From Corynebacterium sp. KPL1814 (GTDB lineage Bacteria; Actinomycetota; Actinomycetes; Mycobacteriales; Mycobacteriaceae), in contig NZ_KI515775.1 in assembly GCF_000478175.1 (NCBI RefSeq), forward strand, positions 75,797-139,796: a stretch of 64,000 nucleotides of DNA, given 5' to 3'. Both the position numbers and the translations under genes were made by a program. Shown here in pieces: positions 54,203 to 62,754 of the stretch. The stretch's first letter is position 1, and the number at the start of each line of letters is the position of its first letter. The notes below the pieces were generated by a model, which saw only the letters and a list, made by a program, of their open reading frames with translations, searched no databases and was not told the origin of the DNA.

Positions 54203-54216
54203 TACAGTAGTGTCCT
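54203..54216 (+). promoter_or_regulatory. Leaderless promoter of the NMO gene
   Basis: TACAGT (54203-54208), eight bases, then ATG. Confidence 0.4.
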
Positions 54217-55212
54217 ATGAGCCAGGTTATTCAATCTTTGCGCCGAACCGTAATGCCAGCGCCCATGGCGGGCGGGCCTACCACCGTGCATCTGGTGCGC
54301 GCCGCGCATGCGGCCGGCTCCTTTGGCACCCTGGGGCTTGGGTCTGCCAGCGTGGATTCTGCCCGCAGCCAGATCGATGCCTGCGCCGGCATCCCCTTTG
54401 GGGTGAACCTGTTTTGCCCGCAGGATCCGTTAACTCCTGAGCAGTTGGCCGCCGCCGCGGATCTGGCCACGGCCGAAGGTACCCCGCTGCCGGATCCCGA
54501 TTATTCCTTCGGCTTCCACGACAAGCTCGAGCTGGCGCTTCAGGGCGGCGCCCGCGTCGTGTGGTCCATGTTCGGTACCTTTGATTCTGAGCAGCTTGTC
54601 CGCATCCACGCCGCGGGTGCCGAGGCCTGGACCACCGTCACCACACCCGATGAGGCCCGCGCTGCCGCCAAACTGGGAGTGGACGCGCTGTGCGTACAAG
54701 GGCCCGCTGCCGGCGGGCACCGCGGCACGTGGGACCGCACCGCGCTTCCCGATGATCGGCCACTGCCAGAGCTCATCGCCGCCGTTCACGAAGCCGTCCA
54801 CGCCGTCGCACCGAACATCCCGCTGATTGCCGCGGGCGGGCTGCGCACGGCAGGAGAGGTAACCCAGGTATTAAGCCTGCCCGGCGTGGCCGCCGCATCG
54901 TGCGGCTCTGCCTTTTTGCTGAGTAAAGAAGCCGGAACCAGTGACTACAACCGCAAGCTTCTCCAGCGCGGCGGGGCCACCGTAGCCACCCGCGCCTTTT
55001 CCGGGCGGCATGCGCGCGGTTTAGAGACCGACTACACCCGCGCCCACCCCGATATACCCCCGATATATCCCATGCTTAATTCCGTGCTCAAGGAACGCCG
55101 AGCGCAGCACGATGGCGCCGTAGCCTACTGTCTCGTAGGTGAGCCGGCGGCCAAAATCCGCGGGGGTAGTGTCGCAGACATTCTGGACTCCCTATGCCAA
55201 AACAAACACTGA
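54217..55212 (+). CDS. Nitronate monooxygenase (2-nitropropane dioxygenase-like)
   Basis: A 331-residue FMN-binding TIM barrel. Recognisable segments: MPAPMAGGPTTVHLVRAAHAAG with the FMN-binding glycines, VNLFCPQDPL, GPAAGGHRGTW and IAAGGLRTAGEV, CGSAFLLSKEAGTS. Nitronate monooxygenases detoxify propionate 3-nitronate. It is divergent from pth and 60 bases upstream of gapB. Confidence 0.87.
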   Translation: MSQVIQSLRRTVMPAPMAGGPTTVHLVRAAHAAGSFGTLGLGSASVDSARSQIDACAGIPFGVNLFCPQDPLTPEQLAAAADLATAEGTPLPDPDYSFGFHDKLELALQGGARVVWSMFGTFDSEQLVRIHAAGAEAWTTVTTPDEARAAAKLGVDALCVQGPAAGGHRGTWDRTALPDDRPLPELIAAVHEAVHAVAPNIPLIAAGGLRTAGEVTQVLSLPGVAAASCGSAFLLSKEAGTSDYNRKLLQRGGATVATRAFSGRHARGLETDYTRAHPDIPPIYPMLNSVLKERRAQHDGAVAYCLVGEPAAKIRGGSVADILDSLCQNKH

Positions 55213-55275
55213 TACACGCTAAAATTTGGGGCGAAGATTGCTAGCCACCCCCGAAATAGAAATGGATGGAGCCTC

Positions 55276-56730
55276 GTGACTGCGAACGCACATATTGGAC
55301 ATGATGACTGGAACGAGCGCCTCGAATTGGCGCAACAGATGATTCCCCTCATCCACCAACTGCACCGCAACAACAACGTCGTCGCCACCATCTTCGGCCG
55401 CCCGCTGGTGGGGCAGACCGATATCGACATCATCAAGTCCCACCGCTACGGACGCCGCATTGCCCAGCGCCAGCTCTCCACGGCAGAAACCCTGCCCATC
55501 CTGTCCGAACTAGCGGATATGAACCTAAGCTCCGCGTCCATCGACGTCGGACGCCTCCTCCTGGGCTTTGAAGAGTCGGGCGAAGAAGACCTGCGCCGCT
55601 ACCTCGAAGATGAACTCACGGAAATCGTCGGTGCCGGCGAGGATATCGACCCAACCGATGTCGTGCTGTACGGCTTTGGCCGCATCGGCCGCCTCCTTGC
55701 CCGCATCCTTGTTGCCCGCGAGGCCGCTTACGGCGGCGTGCGCCTGCGCGCGATTGTGGTGCGCAATAAGGGCGAAGGGGACATTATCAAGCGCGCCAGC
55801 CTCCTGCGCCGCGATTCCGTCCACGGCGCCTTCAACGGCACCATCAGCGTGGACGAGGAAGAACAGGTTATCTGGGCCAATGGCACGAAGATCCAGATGA
55901 TCTACGCCAACGATCCAGCCACGATTGATTACACCGAATACGGCATCAACAACGCCGTGCTGGTAGATAACACCGGTGTTTGGCGCGATAAGGAAGGCCT
56001 GTCCCAGCACCTTAAGGCCAAGGGCGTGGCCCGCGTGCTGCTGACCGCACCGGGCAAGGGCGATATTAAAAACATCGTCTTTGGCATCAACGATTCCGCC
56101 ATTACCGATGACGATAAGATCCTCTCCGCCGCATCCTGCACTACCAACGGCATTACCCCGGTGCTCAAGGTGATCAATGACCGCTACGGCGTGGCCCACG
56201 GCCACGTGGAAACCGCGCACTCGTTTACCAATGACCAAAACCTCATTGATAACTACCACAAGGGCGAGCGCCGCGGCCGCGCCGCCGGCCTGAACATGGT
56301 GCTTGCTGCCACCGGTGCCGCTAAGGCCGTGGCCAAGGCCCTGCCGGAGTTCGAAGGCAAGCTGACCGGTAACGCCATCCGCGTTCCTACCCCGGATGTG
56401 TCCATGGCGGTGCTTAACTTGGAGCTGGAGCAAGAAGTCGACCGCGATGAGGTCAATGACTTCCTGCGCAACGTCTCCCTGCACTCGGATCTGCGCCAGC
56501 AGATTTCCTACATCGCCTCCCCAGAGGTCGTCTCTAGCGACTTCGTGGGCAATACCAATGCCGGCATCGTCGATGGCATCGCCACCATCGCCTCCGGCAA
56601 GCACTTGGTGCTCTACGTCTGGTACGACAACGAGTTTGGTTACTCCAACCAGGTCATCCGCGTGGTGGAGGGGCTTTCTAATGCCCGCCCGGTGGTCCTG
56701 CCCAAGCGCGTATCTCCCTCTGAGCTTTAA
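55276..56730 (+). CDS. gapB: Glyceraldehyde-3-phosphate dehydrogenase GapB (gluconeogenic type)
   Basis: A 484-residue GAPDH. The first ~125 residues are a helical extension absent from standard GapA (about 335 residues). The Rossmann fold starts at YGFGRIGRLLARIL, the catalytic Cys is in SAASCTTNGITP, and the C-terminal part contains YVWYDNEFGYSNQV. C. glutamicum GapB has the same long form and works mainly in gluconeogenesis. The GTG start follows GGAG by five bases. A terminator shared with the next gene follows. Confidence 0.93.
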   Translation: MTANAHIGHDDWNERLELAQQMIPLIHQLHRNNNVVATIFGRPLVGQTDIDIIKSHRYGRRIAQRQLSTAETLPILSELADMNLSSASIDVGRLLLGFEESGEEDLRRYLEDELTEIVGAGEDIDPTDVVLYGFGRIGRLLARILVAREAAYGGVRLRAIVVRNKGEGDIIKRASLLRRDSVHGAFNGTISVDEEEQVIWANGTKIQMIYANDPATIDYTEYGINNAVLVDNTGVWRDKEGLSQHLKAKGVARVLLTAPGKGDIKNIVFGINDSAITDDDKILSAASCTTNGITPVLKVINDRYGVAHGHVETAHSFTNDQNLIDNYHKGERRGRAAGLNMVLAATGAAKAVAKALPEFEGKLTGNAIRVPTPDVSMAVLNLELEQEVDRDEVNDFLRNVSLHSDLRQQISYIASPEVVSSDFVGNTNAGIVDGIATIASGKHLVLYVWYDNEFGYSNQVIRVVEGLSNARPVVLPKRVSPSEL

Positions 56731-56743
56731 GCTCGCATAGTTT

Positions 56744-56770
56744 AAGGCCCGCGGAGTCCCCGCGGGCCTT
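56744..56770. terminator. Bidirectional terminator between gapB and the ABC permease
   Basis: AAGGCCCGCGG (56744-56754) and CCGCGGGCCTT (56760-56770) with a 5-base loop. The flanking genes converge. Confidence 0.85.
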
Positions 56771-56776
56771 AGTTAT

Positions 56777-58273
56777 TTAATCGGTAGGGCGAAGTGCTCG
56801 TGTGCGCAGCAACCGCCTGGCGGCCCACGAAGTAATGGCGGCGAAAAGCAGGGTCATTATCGCAGCACAGGCGTAGCGGCCAGGAGAATCCGCATTCATC
56901 GGCCAGGCGGGGAAGGCAACGAGCCAGAGGACGGTCTTCGCGAGGACATCGCCGCCTACCGTCACGGAGACAATGGTGCCGACGATTGTCAGAGCAAGTG
57001 AGCTCCAGATACCAAAGCGGATGACGACGATGAGCGATATCACCGTGAGGACGTACCCCACGCCGACCGCTAGGGGCAGTTGCGCTAGTACGGTTAGGGC
57101 AGCACCACCGGCGAAGATAACCGCGACTGAAGCACACGTGCACACCACTGCGATGATGCCCAGTAACCACAGGAGAAGGGCAGTAGAACAGTGGCGAGAT
57201 TCTGTATAAACAATCGGCCACGCGCCCGAGAACCCCGGCCAGACCAGCACAGGAAGTACACCGGCCCCCACGGGGAGAAGCAGAAATACGAAGAATCCCT
57301 GTACATAACGTGGTGGGTAGTAAAGGGCAATAAAGATCAGCGCTAAGGCGCTTAATACCAAGCACGTAATGACCGCTGGCGTCATGATGGCCCGGTGAAA
57401 GCCACACAGCGCATCGGCACGGCGCGAGCGGGCAGCGGCACGAGAGACAGTGGCAGGCTGCCATCCCTGAGCCGGAGTGGCGGCAGCACTGACCGTGGGC
57501 GCCGTCACGCGCCGGGGTCGGGAAAGCGGCCGTAATCGGCGAGGCGTCATGGTTGCGGTCAAAGAGCCTGCTACAGCGAGGATGAGGCATAACGCAAGCG
57601 CAGGAAGTGGGCTTTCCTGTAGTAGTGGATCACCTGGCTCGAGCGGAACCGAATTCTGGTGGATGCGCAGCGCAGGCAAGAGTAACCGTAGCGGCCACGC
57701 GGGTGGGAAGGCCCACCATAGCGGCCCCTCGACAACGCGAGGAAGCACACTAATGACCTGCCATATAACCGCGAAGATAAGCGTGACGGCAAGGCCCAGC
57801 CTGCGGGCACATGCGGTCGCAAACCCCGCGATGCCGATAGCCCCGAGGAAAGAATAGGCCCCAGCGATGATAAGCAGCTGGTGGTTTGCAAGAGCTTGCG
57901 CTGCAACCGCCACCCAGGACAAGCCGAAATTTAGTAGGTGGAAAACAGCGAGGCTTGCCACGACGATGAGGAACCGGGAGGCGTGCTCATAACGGGGATT
58001 AAGCCGGCGCCATAGTGTGCCGCCGCCGCGGCTGAGTGCCTCGCGGCGCTCTGGAACGCCAGCAAAAAGCGCAATGAGCGGCGCATACATACCGGTGATA
58101 AACATGGACTGCCAGCCAAGAACACCTGTAGCGTCCTCGGCAGAGGACGCAAAGGCAGAAAAGAATACCGTCATTACCACCAGAGGCAGGGCGAGTAAGG
58201 GTAACCACTGCACGGCGCTACCGCGGCAACGCAGTAGTTCTGCAGAAAGATACCGTCGATACTGCTTAAACAT
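56777..58273 (-). CDS. ABC-2 type permease, apparent fusion of two lantibiotic-protection permeases
   Basis: A 498-residue membrane protein with about 12 helices in two sets of six, separated by a basic hydrophilic linker (residues ~245-290, RRLRPLSRPRRVTAP). Each half has the length (~240) of single permeases such as MutE/EpiE and MutG/EpiG. The first half starts MFKQYRRYLSAELLRCRGSA, the common form of such permeases (start in the membrane surface, Glu, then helix). ATG 58273 follows GGTGAG; an ATG four codons upstream also fits. It overlaps the ATPase gene by about eight bases. Confidence 0.75.
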   Translation of the reverse strand: MFKQYRRYLSAELLRCRGSAVQWLPLLALPLVVMTVFFSAFASSAEDATGVLGWQSMFITGMYAPLIALFAGVPERREALSRGGGTLWRRLNPRYEHASRFLIVVASLAVFHLLNFGLSWVAVAAQALANHQLLIIAGAYSFLGAIGIAGFATACARRLGLAVTLIFAVIWQVISVLPRVVEGPLWWAFPPAWPLRLLLPALRIHQNSVPLEPGDPLLQESPLPALALCLILAVAGSLTATMTPRRLRPLSRPRRVTAPTVSAAATPAQGWQPATVSRAAARSRRADALCGFHRAIMTPAVITCLVLSALALIFIALYYPPRYVQGFFVFLLLPVGAGVLPVLVWPGFSGAWPIVYTESRHCSTALLLWLLGIIAVVCTCASVAVIFAGGAALTVLAQLPLAVGVGYVLTVISLIVVIRFGIWSSLALTIVGTIVSVTVGGDVLAKTVLWLVAFPAWPMNADSPGRYACAAIMTLLFAAITSWAARRLLRTRALRPTD

Positions 58274-58979
58274 CGGTCTCACCATCGGCAGAAGTCAGGC
58301 GGAAGAATTCGGCTTCCAATTCACCACTGGGGGCCAGTTCCTGCAGGGAGCCGGAATACCGGATGGTACCTTGGGACAAAATAGTGATGTCGTGGGCTAG
58401 GTGAAGGACCTCACCGAGTTGATGGGAGCTGACCACGACGGTGTGCCCAGCGGCGGCGAGCTGCTGGAGGAGCTTGCGCAGCTCCGCGATGCCCTGTGGA
58501 TCGAGTCCATTTTGCGGCTCATCGAGCAATAAGATTTCTGGATCACCCAGTAGGGCCTGGGCTAAGGCTAAACGGGCTTTCATTCCGGTGGAAAAAGACT
58601 TTGCCTTCTTAGCACCAGCCCCGGCTAGACCAGCAATGTGCAAGACACGATTGATTTCCGAGTCGGGCAATCCGAGAAGGCGGGTATGCACGCGGAGGTT
58701 ATCCGTGGCGGATAGGTGCCCGTAGAAGGCTGGCCCGTTAACCGAGGCGCCAACATGGTCGAGAACTTCCCGTGACCATGGTTTGCCAGCCACGCACACC
58801 GTTCCCGAATCGGCGGGCAGCAGACCGAGGAAAATGGAAAACAAGGTGGACTTGCCGGCACCATTTCTCCCGAGCACAGCGTGTACCCGGCCAGGTAAGA
58901 CCTGAAAACTGATATCCCGCAGCACTGCCTGGGAACCAAAAGACTTTGTGATGTGTTCGAAAGAAACCTCATAGCTCAT
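58266..58979 (-). CDS. ABC transporter ATPase of the lantibiotic-protection (BcrA/MutF) type
   Basis: A 237-residue ATPase. Walker A GRNGAGKST, signature FSTGMKARL and Walker B ILLLDEPQNGLDP are in order; NGPAFYGHLSATDNLR after Walker A is typical of the bacteriocin-immunity branch. It energises the fused permease encoded next. A 23-bp perfect inverted repeat covers its start. CATACT six bases before the ATG is the likely -10, lying inside the repeat. Confidence 0.88.
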   Translation of the reverse strand: MSYEVSFEHITKSFGSQAVLRDISFQVLPGRVHAVLGRNGAGKSTLFSIFLGLLPADSGTVCVAGKPWSREVLDHVGASVNGPAFYGHLSATDNLRVHTRLLGLPDSEINRVLHIAGLAGAGAKKAKSFSTGMKARLALAQALLGDPEILLLDEPQNGLDPQGIAELRKLLQQLAAAGHTVVVSSHQLGEVLHLAHDITILSQGTIRYSGSLQELAPSGELEAEFFRLTSADGETDV

Positions 58980-58995
58980 ACCAAAAGTATGAGCT
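58973..58995 (-). promoter_or_regulatory. Perfect inverted repeat on the ABC transporter promoter
   Basis: AGCTCATA (58973-58980), seven bases, TATGAGCT (58988-58995). It covers the -10 (CATACT) and the start codon, the best candidate binding site for the NarL-type regulator encoded next to it. Confidence 0.6.
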
Positions 58996-59064
58996 GCGCA
59001 ACTATCGAAATCTTCCGCCTGCGAGACGGTCTTCGCGCCGGGGTAGTCCTACCACAGTAGGAGG

Positions 59065-59724
59065 CTAGGCAATGCCAGCTTTGTGCGCCAGCAGCACCAA
59101 AGCCACGCGGTCGCGTGCAGCTAGCTTGGACATCAGCGCAGAGACATGCGTTTTTACCGTGGTATCTGCGATAGACATGTGGCCGGCAATCTCGCGATTT
59201 GTAGCCCCGCGCGCGATGAGCGAGAGCACCTCCATCTCGCGCCGAGTGACTAGGTTAAGCCCCTGGCGTTCGTGTGGACTGAGCTGGCTGTGCGTTAGCG
59301 CTTTGCGGTAGCCCTCTAAAACAGGGCCCGTTACCTGCGAGGCGAGGACAGACTCGCCCTTGGCAACGTCGCGTACGGCGTGTACCAGAACCTCTGGGTC
59401 GGCGTCTTTTAGCAAGAATCCATGCGCACCGGCGGCAATCGACTGGGATACCAGATCCTCTTCATTGAATGTGGTGAGCATGATAATCCGGCAGTTAGGG
59501 GTGCGGGAAAGAATGGCTTGGGCCGCGGCAATTCCATCCATGCCAGGCATTCGTATATCCAAAATGGCCACATCAATGCGGTGGCGAAGTGCCAAGGAAA
59601 CGGCGTCGCCTCCGGAGGCTGCGGTAGCCACCACCTCAATATCTTCCTGCGCGTTCAATATGGTCGATAAGGCAGCGACGAGCATCGCTTGATCGTCTGC
59701 AAGCATGACGCGAATCTTAGGCAT
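59065..59724 (-). CDS. NarL/FixJ-family response regulator
   Basis: A 219-residue regulator. Receiver domain 1-~120 with phospho-acceptor Asp56 (VAILDIRMPG), the acid pair at DD near residue 10 and a conserved Lys in LLKDA. LuxR-type helix-turn-helix at ~150-215 (LVTRREMEVLSLIARGATNREIA). It overlaps the kinase gene by eight bases, so the two are co-translated. The short ATG start matches the family. The next gene downstream is the ABC ATPase, with 85 bases between. Confidence 0.92.
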   Translation of the reverse strand: MPKIRVMLADDQAMLVAALSTILNAQEDIEVVATAASGGDAVSLALRHRIDVAILDIRMPGMDGIAAAQAILSRTPNCRIIMLTTFNEEDLVSQSIAAGAHGFLLKDADPEVLVHAVRDVAKGESVLASQVTGPVLEGYRKALTHSQLSPHERQGLNLVTRREMEVLSLIARGATNREIAGHMSIADTTVKTHVSALMSKLAARDRVALVLLAHKAGIA

Positions 59725-60895
59725 GGTTGTCCTTGTGTAATGGTAGTTCCGCAGCCAGTGTAAATTTCTGGGCATCGCCACTGCTAGTTAAGCTTCCGCC
59801 CAAGGCTTGGGCGCGTTCCTTAACTCCCACCAAACCGACGCCGCTGCCGGATACCTCACTGGGTGTCGGGGAAGTAGCGGTGGAGATGAGGGTGACCCGT
59901 GCGGCATCGGAAAGCGTGAGTTTTAGCTGCACGTGCGTACCGGGGCCTTGGTGGCGCAGGGCATTGGTCAGCCCTTCAGAAATGATGCGTACCAGGGCTA
60001 GCTGAGTCAGCGCGGAAACCTCGTAGGAGGAAGGCAATTCCGCGTCAATCTTCAGGCCAGCGGTGCGAAAGCCGTCGATGATGCTCTGTACATGCTCGAG
60101 CTGCTGCGCGGGTTCCAAAGCCGAAGGCCCCGTGCTGCGTAGCGCTGTGACAATGCCGCGCACTTCCTCCAGCGCGGAATCCGCACCATCGCGAATGCTC
60201 TGCAAGGTGTCCTCGGCAGCGGTGGTATCCGTGCGCGCGGCGATAATCCCGGCATTAGCCTGAACCTTGATCAAGGTGAGGGAGTGGGCCAAGACATCGT
60301 GCAATTCCCGAGCGATGAGTAAGCGCTCTTCCTCCTGCGCTTGGTGGAACCGTTCTTGAGCTAAGCGCTCGCGTTGCCTATCCAGGTCAAAATAGCGTGC
60401 GGCGATGAAATAGGCGCTGCCGAGCACCGCCCAATGCACCACCAGCAAGGTGATGTAGCGGCGATCGAGCTGGAAAGATAAGAGAAAGGACTCGGGGTCA
60501 ATGCGCCACATAGCAGGCGATACAAAGGAACCCAAGAGCGCGGCGATAAGCACCGCGCGGGGAATTGAGCGGCGTTCCACGTAGCGGGAAGTGGCGTAGA
60601 CGGCCATCGGCGCGGTCAATGCCCATGGGGTAACCCCGAGGTTGGCTGGTAGCTGGCTTATCCACGCCGCGGACCACGCACCAAGGAGGACGATAAAGCC
60701 AGCTGCACTGAGTACCGGTTTGGTACGCCAGACCCAGATGAAGGGCAAAAATAAAAGCGAAAGCGCTGCTTGGATGAGCTCGATCGCTCCTGGAGCCGCC
60801 CAAGCCCCGATGAGATAAAACAGCGCAATGAGCGCTGCCACCGCGGTGAGGATTTTATCCCCTAAGCGTGCTTTGGCGACGGTGTCAGTGCTCAT
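59717..60895 (-). CDS. Sensor histidine kinase, NarL-type partner (HisKA_3)
   Basis: A 392-residue kinase. About five membrane helices span residues ~15-165, with little extracellular sequence, as in intramembrane or ABC-linked sensors. The phospho-acceptor is His199 in IARELHDVLAHSLT, followed by an ATP-binding domain with ALVRIISEGLTNALRH and a GSGVGLVGVKERA G-box. It shares a unit with the response regulator. Confidence 0.9.
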   Translation of the reverse strand: MSTDTVAKARLGDKILTAVAALIALFYLIGAWAAPGAIELIQAALSLLFLPFIWVWRTKPVLSAAGFIVLLGAWSAAWISQLPANLGVTPWALTAPMAVYATSRYVERRSIPRAVLIAALLGSFVSPAMWRIDPESFLLSFQLDRRYITLLVVHWAVLGSAYFIAARYFDLDRQRERLAQERFHQAQEEERLLIARELHDVLAHSLTLIKVQANAGIIAARTDTTAAEDTLQSIRDGADSALEEVRGIVTALRSTGPSALEPAQQLEHVQSIIDGFRTAGLKIDAELPSSYEVSALTQLALVRIISEGLTNALRHQGPGTHVQLKLTLSDAARVTLISTATSPTPSEVSGSGVGLVGVKERAQALGGSLTSSGDAQKFTLAAELPLHKDNHA

Positions 60896-60909
60896 AGTCG
60901 GACATAGTA
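60896..60909 (-). promoter_or_regulatory. Leaderless promoter of the sensor kinase gene
   Basis: Minus-strand TACTAT (60904-60909), eight bases, then ATG. It lies downstream of the PPK2 stop codon. Confidence 0.4.
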
Positions 60910-60925
60910 GTACGGCTTCGGGGGA

Positions 60926-61801
60926 CTACTTCTTTTTGTCCTTCTTCTTACCTTTCTTCTTATCTTTCTTTGTGGGTGAGGCCTCCAGCTTGGCAGCTAC
61001 ATCCGGCACATAACGGAACTCTTCGCGGTCTGGGCGCTCGTAGGTCTTGCCATCGGAATCGGGACGGTGCGGGATCTCCGGCAACTCGCGCTCGATCTTC
61101 TCGTAGGGGATGGTATTGAGCAAGTGCGAAATGACGTTGATGCGCGAGCGCTTTTTGTCCTCAGACTCCACGGTGTACCACGGTGCGGTCGGGGTATCGG
61201 TGTGGATGAACATGGCATCCTTGGCGCGGGAATAGTCTTCCCAGCGGGTAATGGATTGGAGATCCATGGGCGAGAGCTTCCAGCGGCGCAGCGGATCATT
61301 GCGGCGGGATTCAAAGCGCTTAATCTGCTCTTCATCAGAGACGGAGAACCAGTATTTGCGCAGGATAATGCCATCTTCCACAAGCATCTGCTCAAAGGTG
61401 GGAGCCTGGTGCAAGAAGCGGACGTATTCTTGGTCGGTGCAAAAGCCCATGACGCGCTCAACGCCAGCGCGGTTGTACCAGGAGCGGTCAAAGATGACGA
61501 TTTCGCCCTTGGTAGGCAGCTTTTCCACGTAGCGCTGGAAATACCACTGGCCCTGTTCGCGCGAGTTCGGGGCGGGAAGCGCCTCGATGCGGCAGGTGCG
61601 GGGGTTGAGGTACTGCGTGATGCGCTTAATGGCAGAACCCTTGCCGGCGGCGTCGCGGCCTTCCATGATGATGACCACGCGGGCGCCGGTCTCAACAACC
61701 CACTGCTGCATATCGACGAGCTCTGCTTGCAACCGCTCGAGCTCTTTTTCGTAGGCCTTTTTATTCAGCTTCTTAGGGGATTTGCTGCTTTTGGTGCTCA
61801 T
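60926..61801 (-). CDS. ppk2: Polyphosphate kinase 2 (class I)
   Basis: A 291-residue kinase that makes GTP or ATP from polyphosphate. Walker A EGRDAAGKGS (residues 47-56), Walker B IFDRSWYNR (Asp105), and the lid KYWFSVSDEEQIKRFESR are diagnostic of single-domain PPK2. The C-terminus ends in a Lys tail (KKDKKKGKKKDKKK), not usual for the family and likely to bind polyphosphate or nucleic acid. It is 30 bases from the start of the sensor kinase. The ATG has GGAAGA just upstream. Confidence 0.93.
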   Translation of the reverse strand: MSTKSSKSPKKLNKKAYEKELERLQAELVDMQQWVVETGARVVIIMEGRDAAGKGSAIKRITQYLNPRTCRIEALPAPNSREQGQWYFQRYVEKLPTKGEIVIFDRSWYNRAGVERVMGFCTDQEYVRFLHQAPTFEQMLVEDGIILRKYWFSVSDEEQIKRFESRRNDPLRRWKLSPMDLQSITRWEDYSRAKDAMFIHTDTPTAPWYTVESEDKKRSRINVISHLLNTIPYEKIERELPEIPHRPDSDGKTYERPDREEFRYVPDVAAKLEASPTKKDKKKGKKKDKKK

Positions 61802-61901
61802 TCTTCCAGCTTAACGGCTTGGTGGCCCTATCTAGAAAACTGGTATGCCCTCGTTGGAGTGAGAACCCAGCCACAGCATGTGCGGGGTATGTGCAACAGG
61901 C

Positions 61902-62741
61902 TTAGAGGCTGGGCTCGCCGTAGCGAGTGGTATTAGAAATATGGCCGAGTCCTTCGACGTCGATGGCGACCGTATCGCCGTCTTGGAGGAATTGCTGCGG
62001 GTCGCGGGCAAAACCAACGCCTTCGGGCGTACCGGTTACGATGACGTCACCGGGGTTGAGGGGGTAGAGCTGCGAGCAGAATTCTATGAGTTCAGCGATG
62101 GAAAAGATGAGGTCATCGGTATTATCCTGCTGGCGCACTTCACCATTAACCGTGGTGGTCAGCCGCGCGCTACTGCCCGGCGCCCATTCATCAGGGGTGG
62201 TCAGCCAAGGCCCAAACCCTGCGGTGCGATAAAAAGACTTGCCAGCGTGAAATTGGCTGGTCTGGCGCTGAAAATCGCGCAAGGTGTAGTCATTCATGAT
62301 GGAATACCCCGCCACGTAATCCAATGCGTCCGCGCGGGTTACGCGGTGCGCGCGCTCGCCGATGACCACCGCTAGCTCACCCTCATAGTCCAGCTTCTGG
62401 GTAGCGTATTCGGGGATATAGACGTCATCGAAGGGGCCGGTTAGCGCATCGGCGAATTTGATAAACAGCGTGGGGTGCTCGGGAAAGTCGCGGCCCATTT
62501 CCCGGATATGCTTGGCGTAATTAAGGCCCACGCAGATGATCTTCCCTGGCGTTGGGACGACTGCTTCTAAATCATGCTGATCAAAGACTATTGGCTCGCC
62601 GGATAGCTGTGCGGCCTTGCGCCAATCTTCGCTGCGCAGCAGCGCGCCTACGTCTTCGTAGTCCAGCTCCACTCCCACATTATCGCCTTCAATGCGGATT
62701 GCGGAGGTGCCGAACGCGGTGCGAAGAGTAGCCAATTTCAT
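61902..62741 (-). CDS. Fumarylacetoacetate hydrolase (FAH) family protein
   Basis: A 279-residue enzyme. The FAH catalytic metal site is visible in KLDYEGELAVVIGERA (acids in DYEGEL) and in ADALDYVAGYSIMNDYTLRD; GVGFARDPQQFLQDGD near the end is also typical. Family members hydrolyse C-C bonds in acylpyruvates or decarboxylate oxaloacetate. A TAGACT box seven bases before the ATG lies on the end of pth. Specific substrate unknown. Confidence 0.88.
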   Translation of the reverse strand: MKLATLRTAFGTSAIRIEGDNVGVELDYEDVGALLRSEDWRKAAQLSGEPIVFDQHDLEAVVPTPGKIICVGLNYAKHIREMGRDFPEHPTLFIKFADALTGPFDDVYIPEYATQKLDYEGELAVVIGERAHRVTRADALDYVAGYSIMNDYTLRDFQRQTSQFHAGKSFYRTAGFGPWLTTPDEWAPGSSARLTTTVNGEVRQQDNTDDLIFSIAELIEFCSQLYPLNPGDVIVTGTPEGVGFARDPQQFLQDGDTVAIDVEGLGHISNTTRYGEPSL

Positions 62742-62754
62742 GCCAGCTAGTCTA
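62742..62754 (-). promoter_or_regulatory. Leaderless promoter of the FAH gene
   Basis: Minus-strand TAGACT (62749-62754), seven bases, then ATG. It overlaps the end of the second pth gene. Confidence 0.5.
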
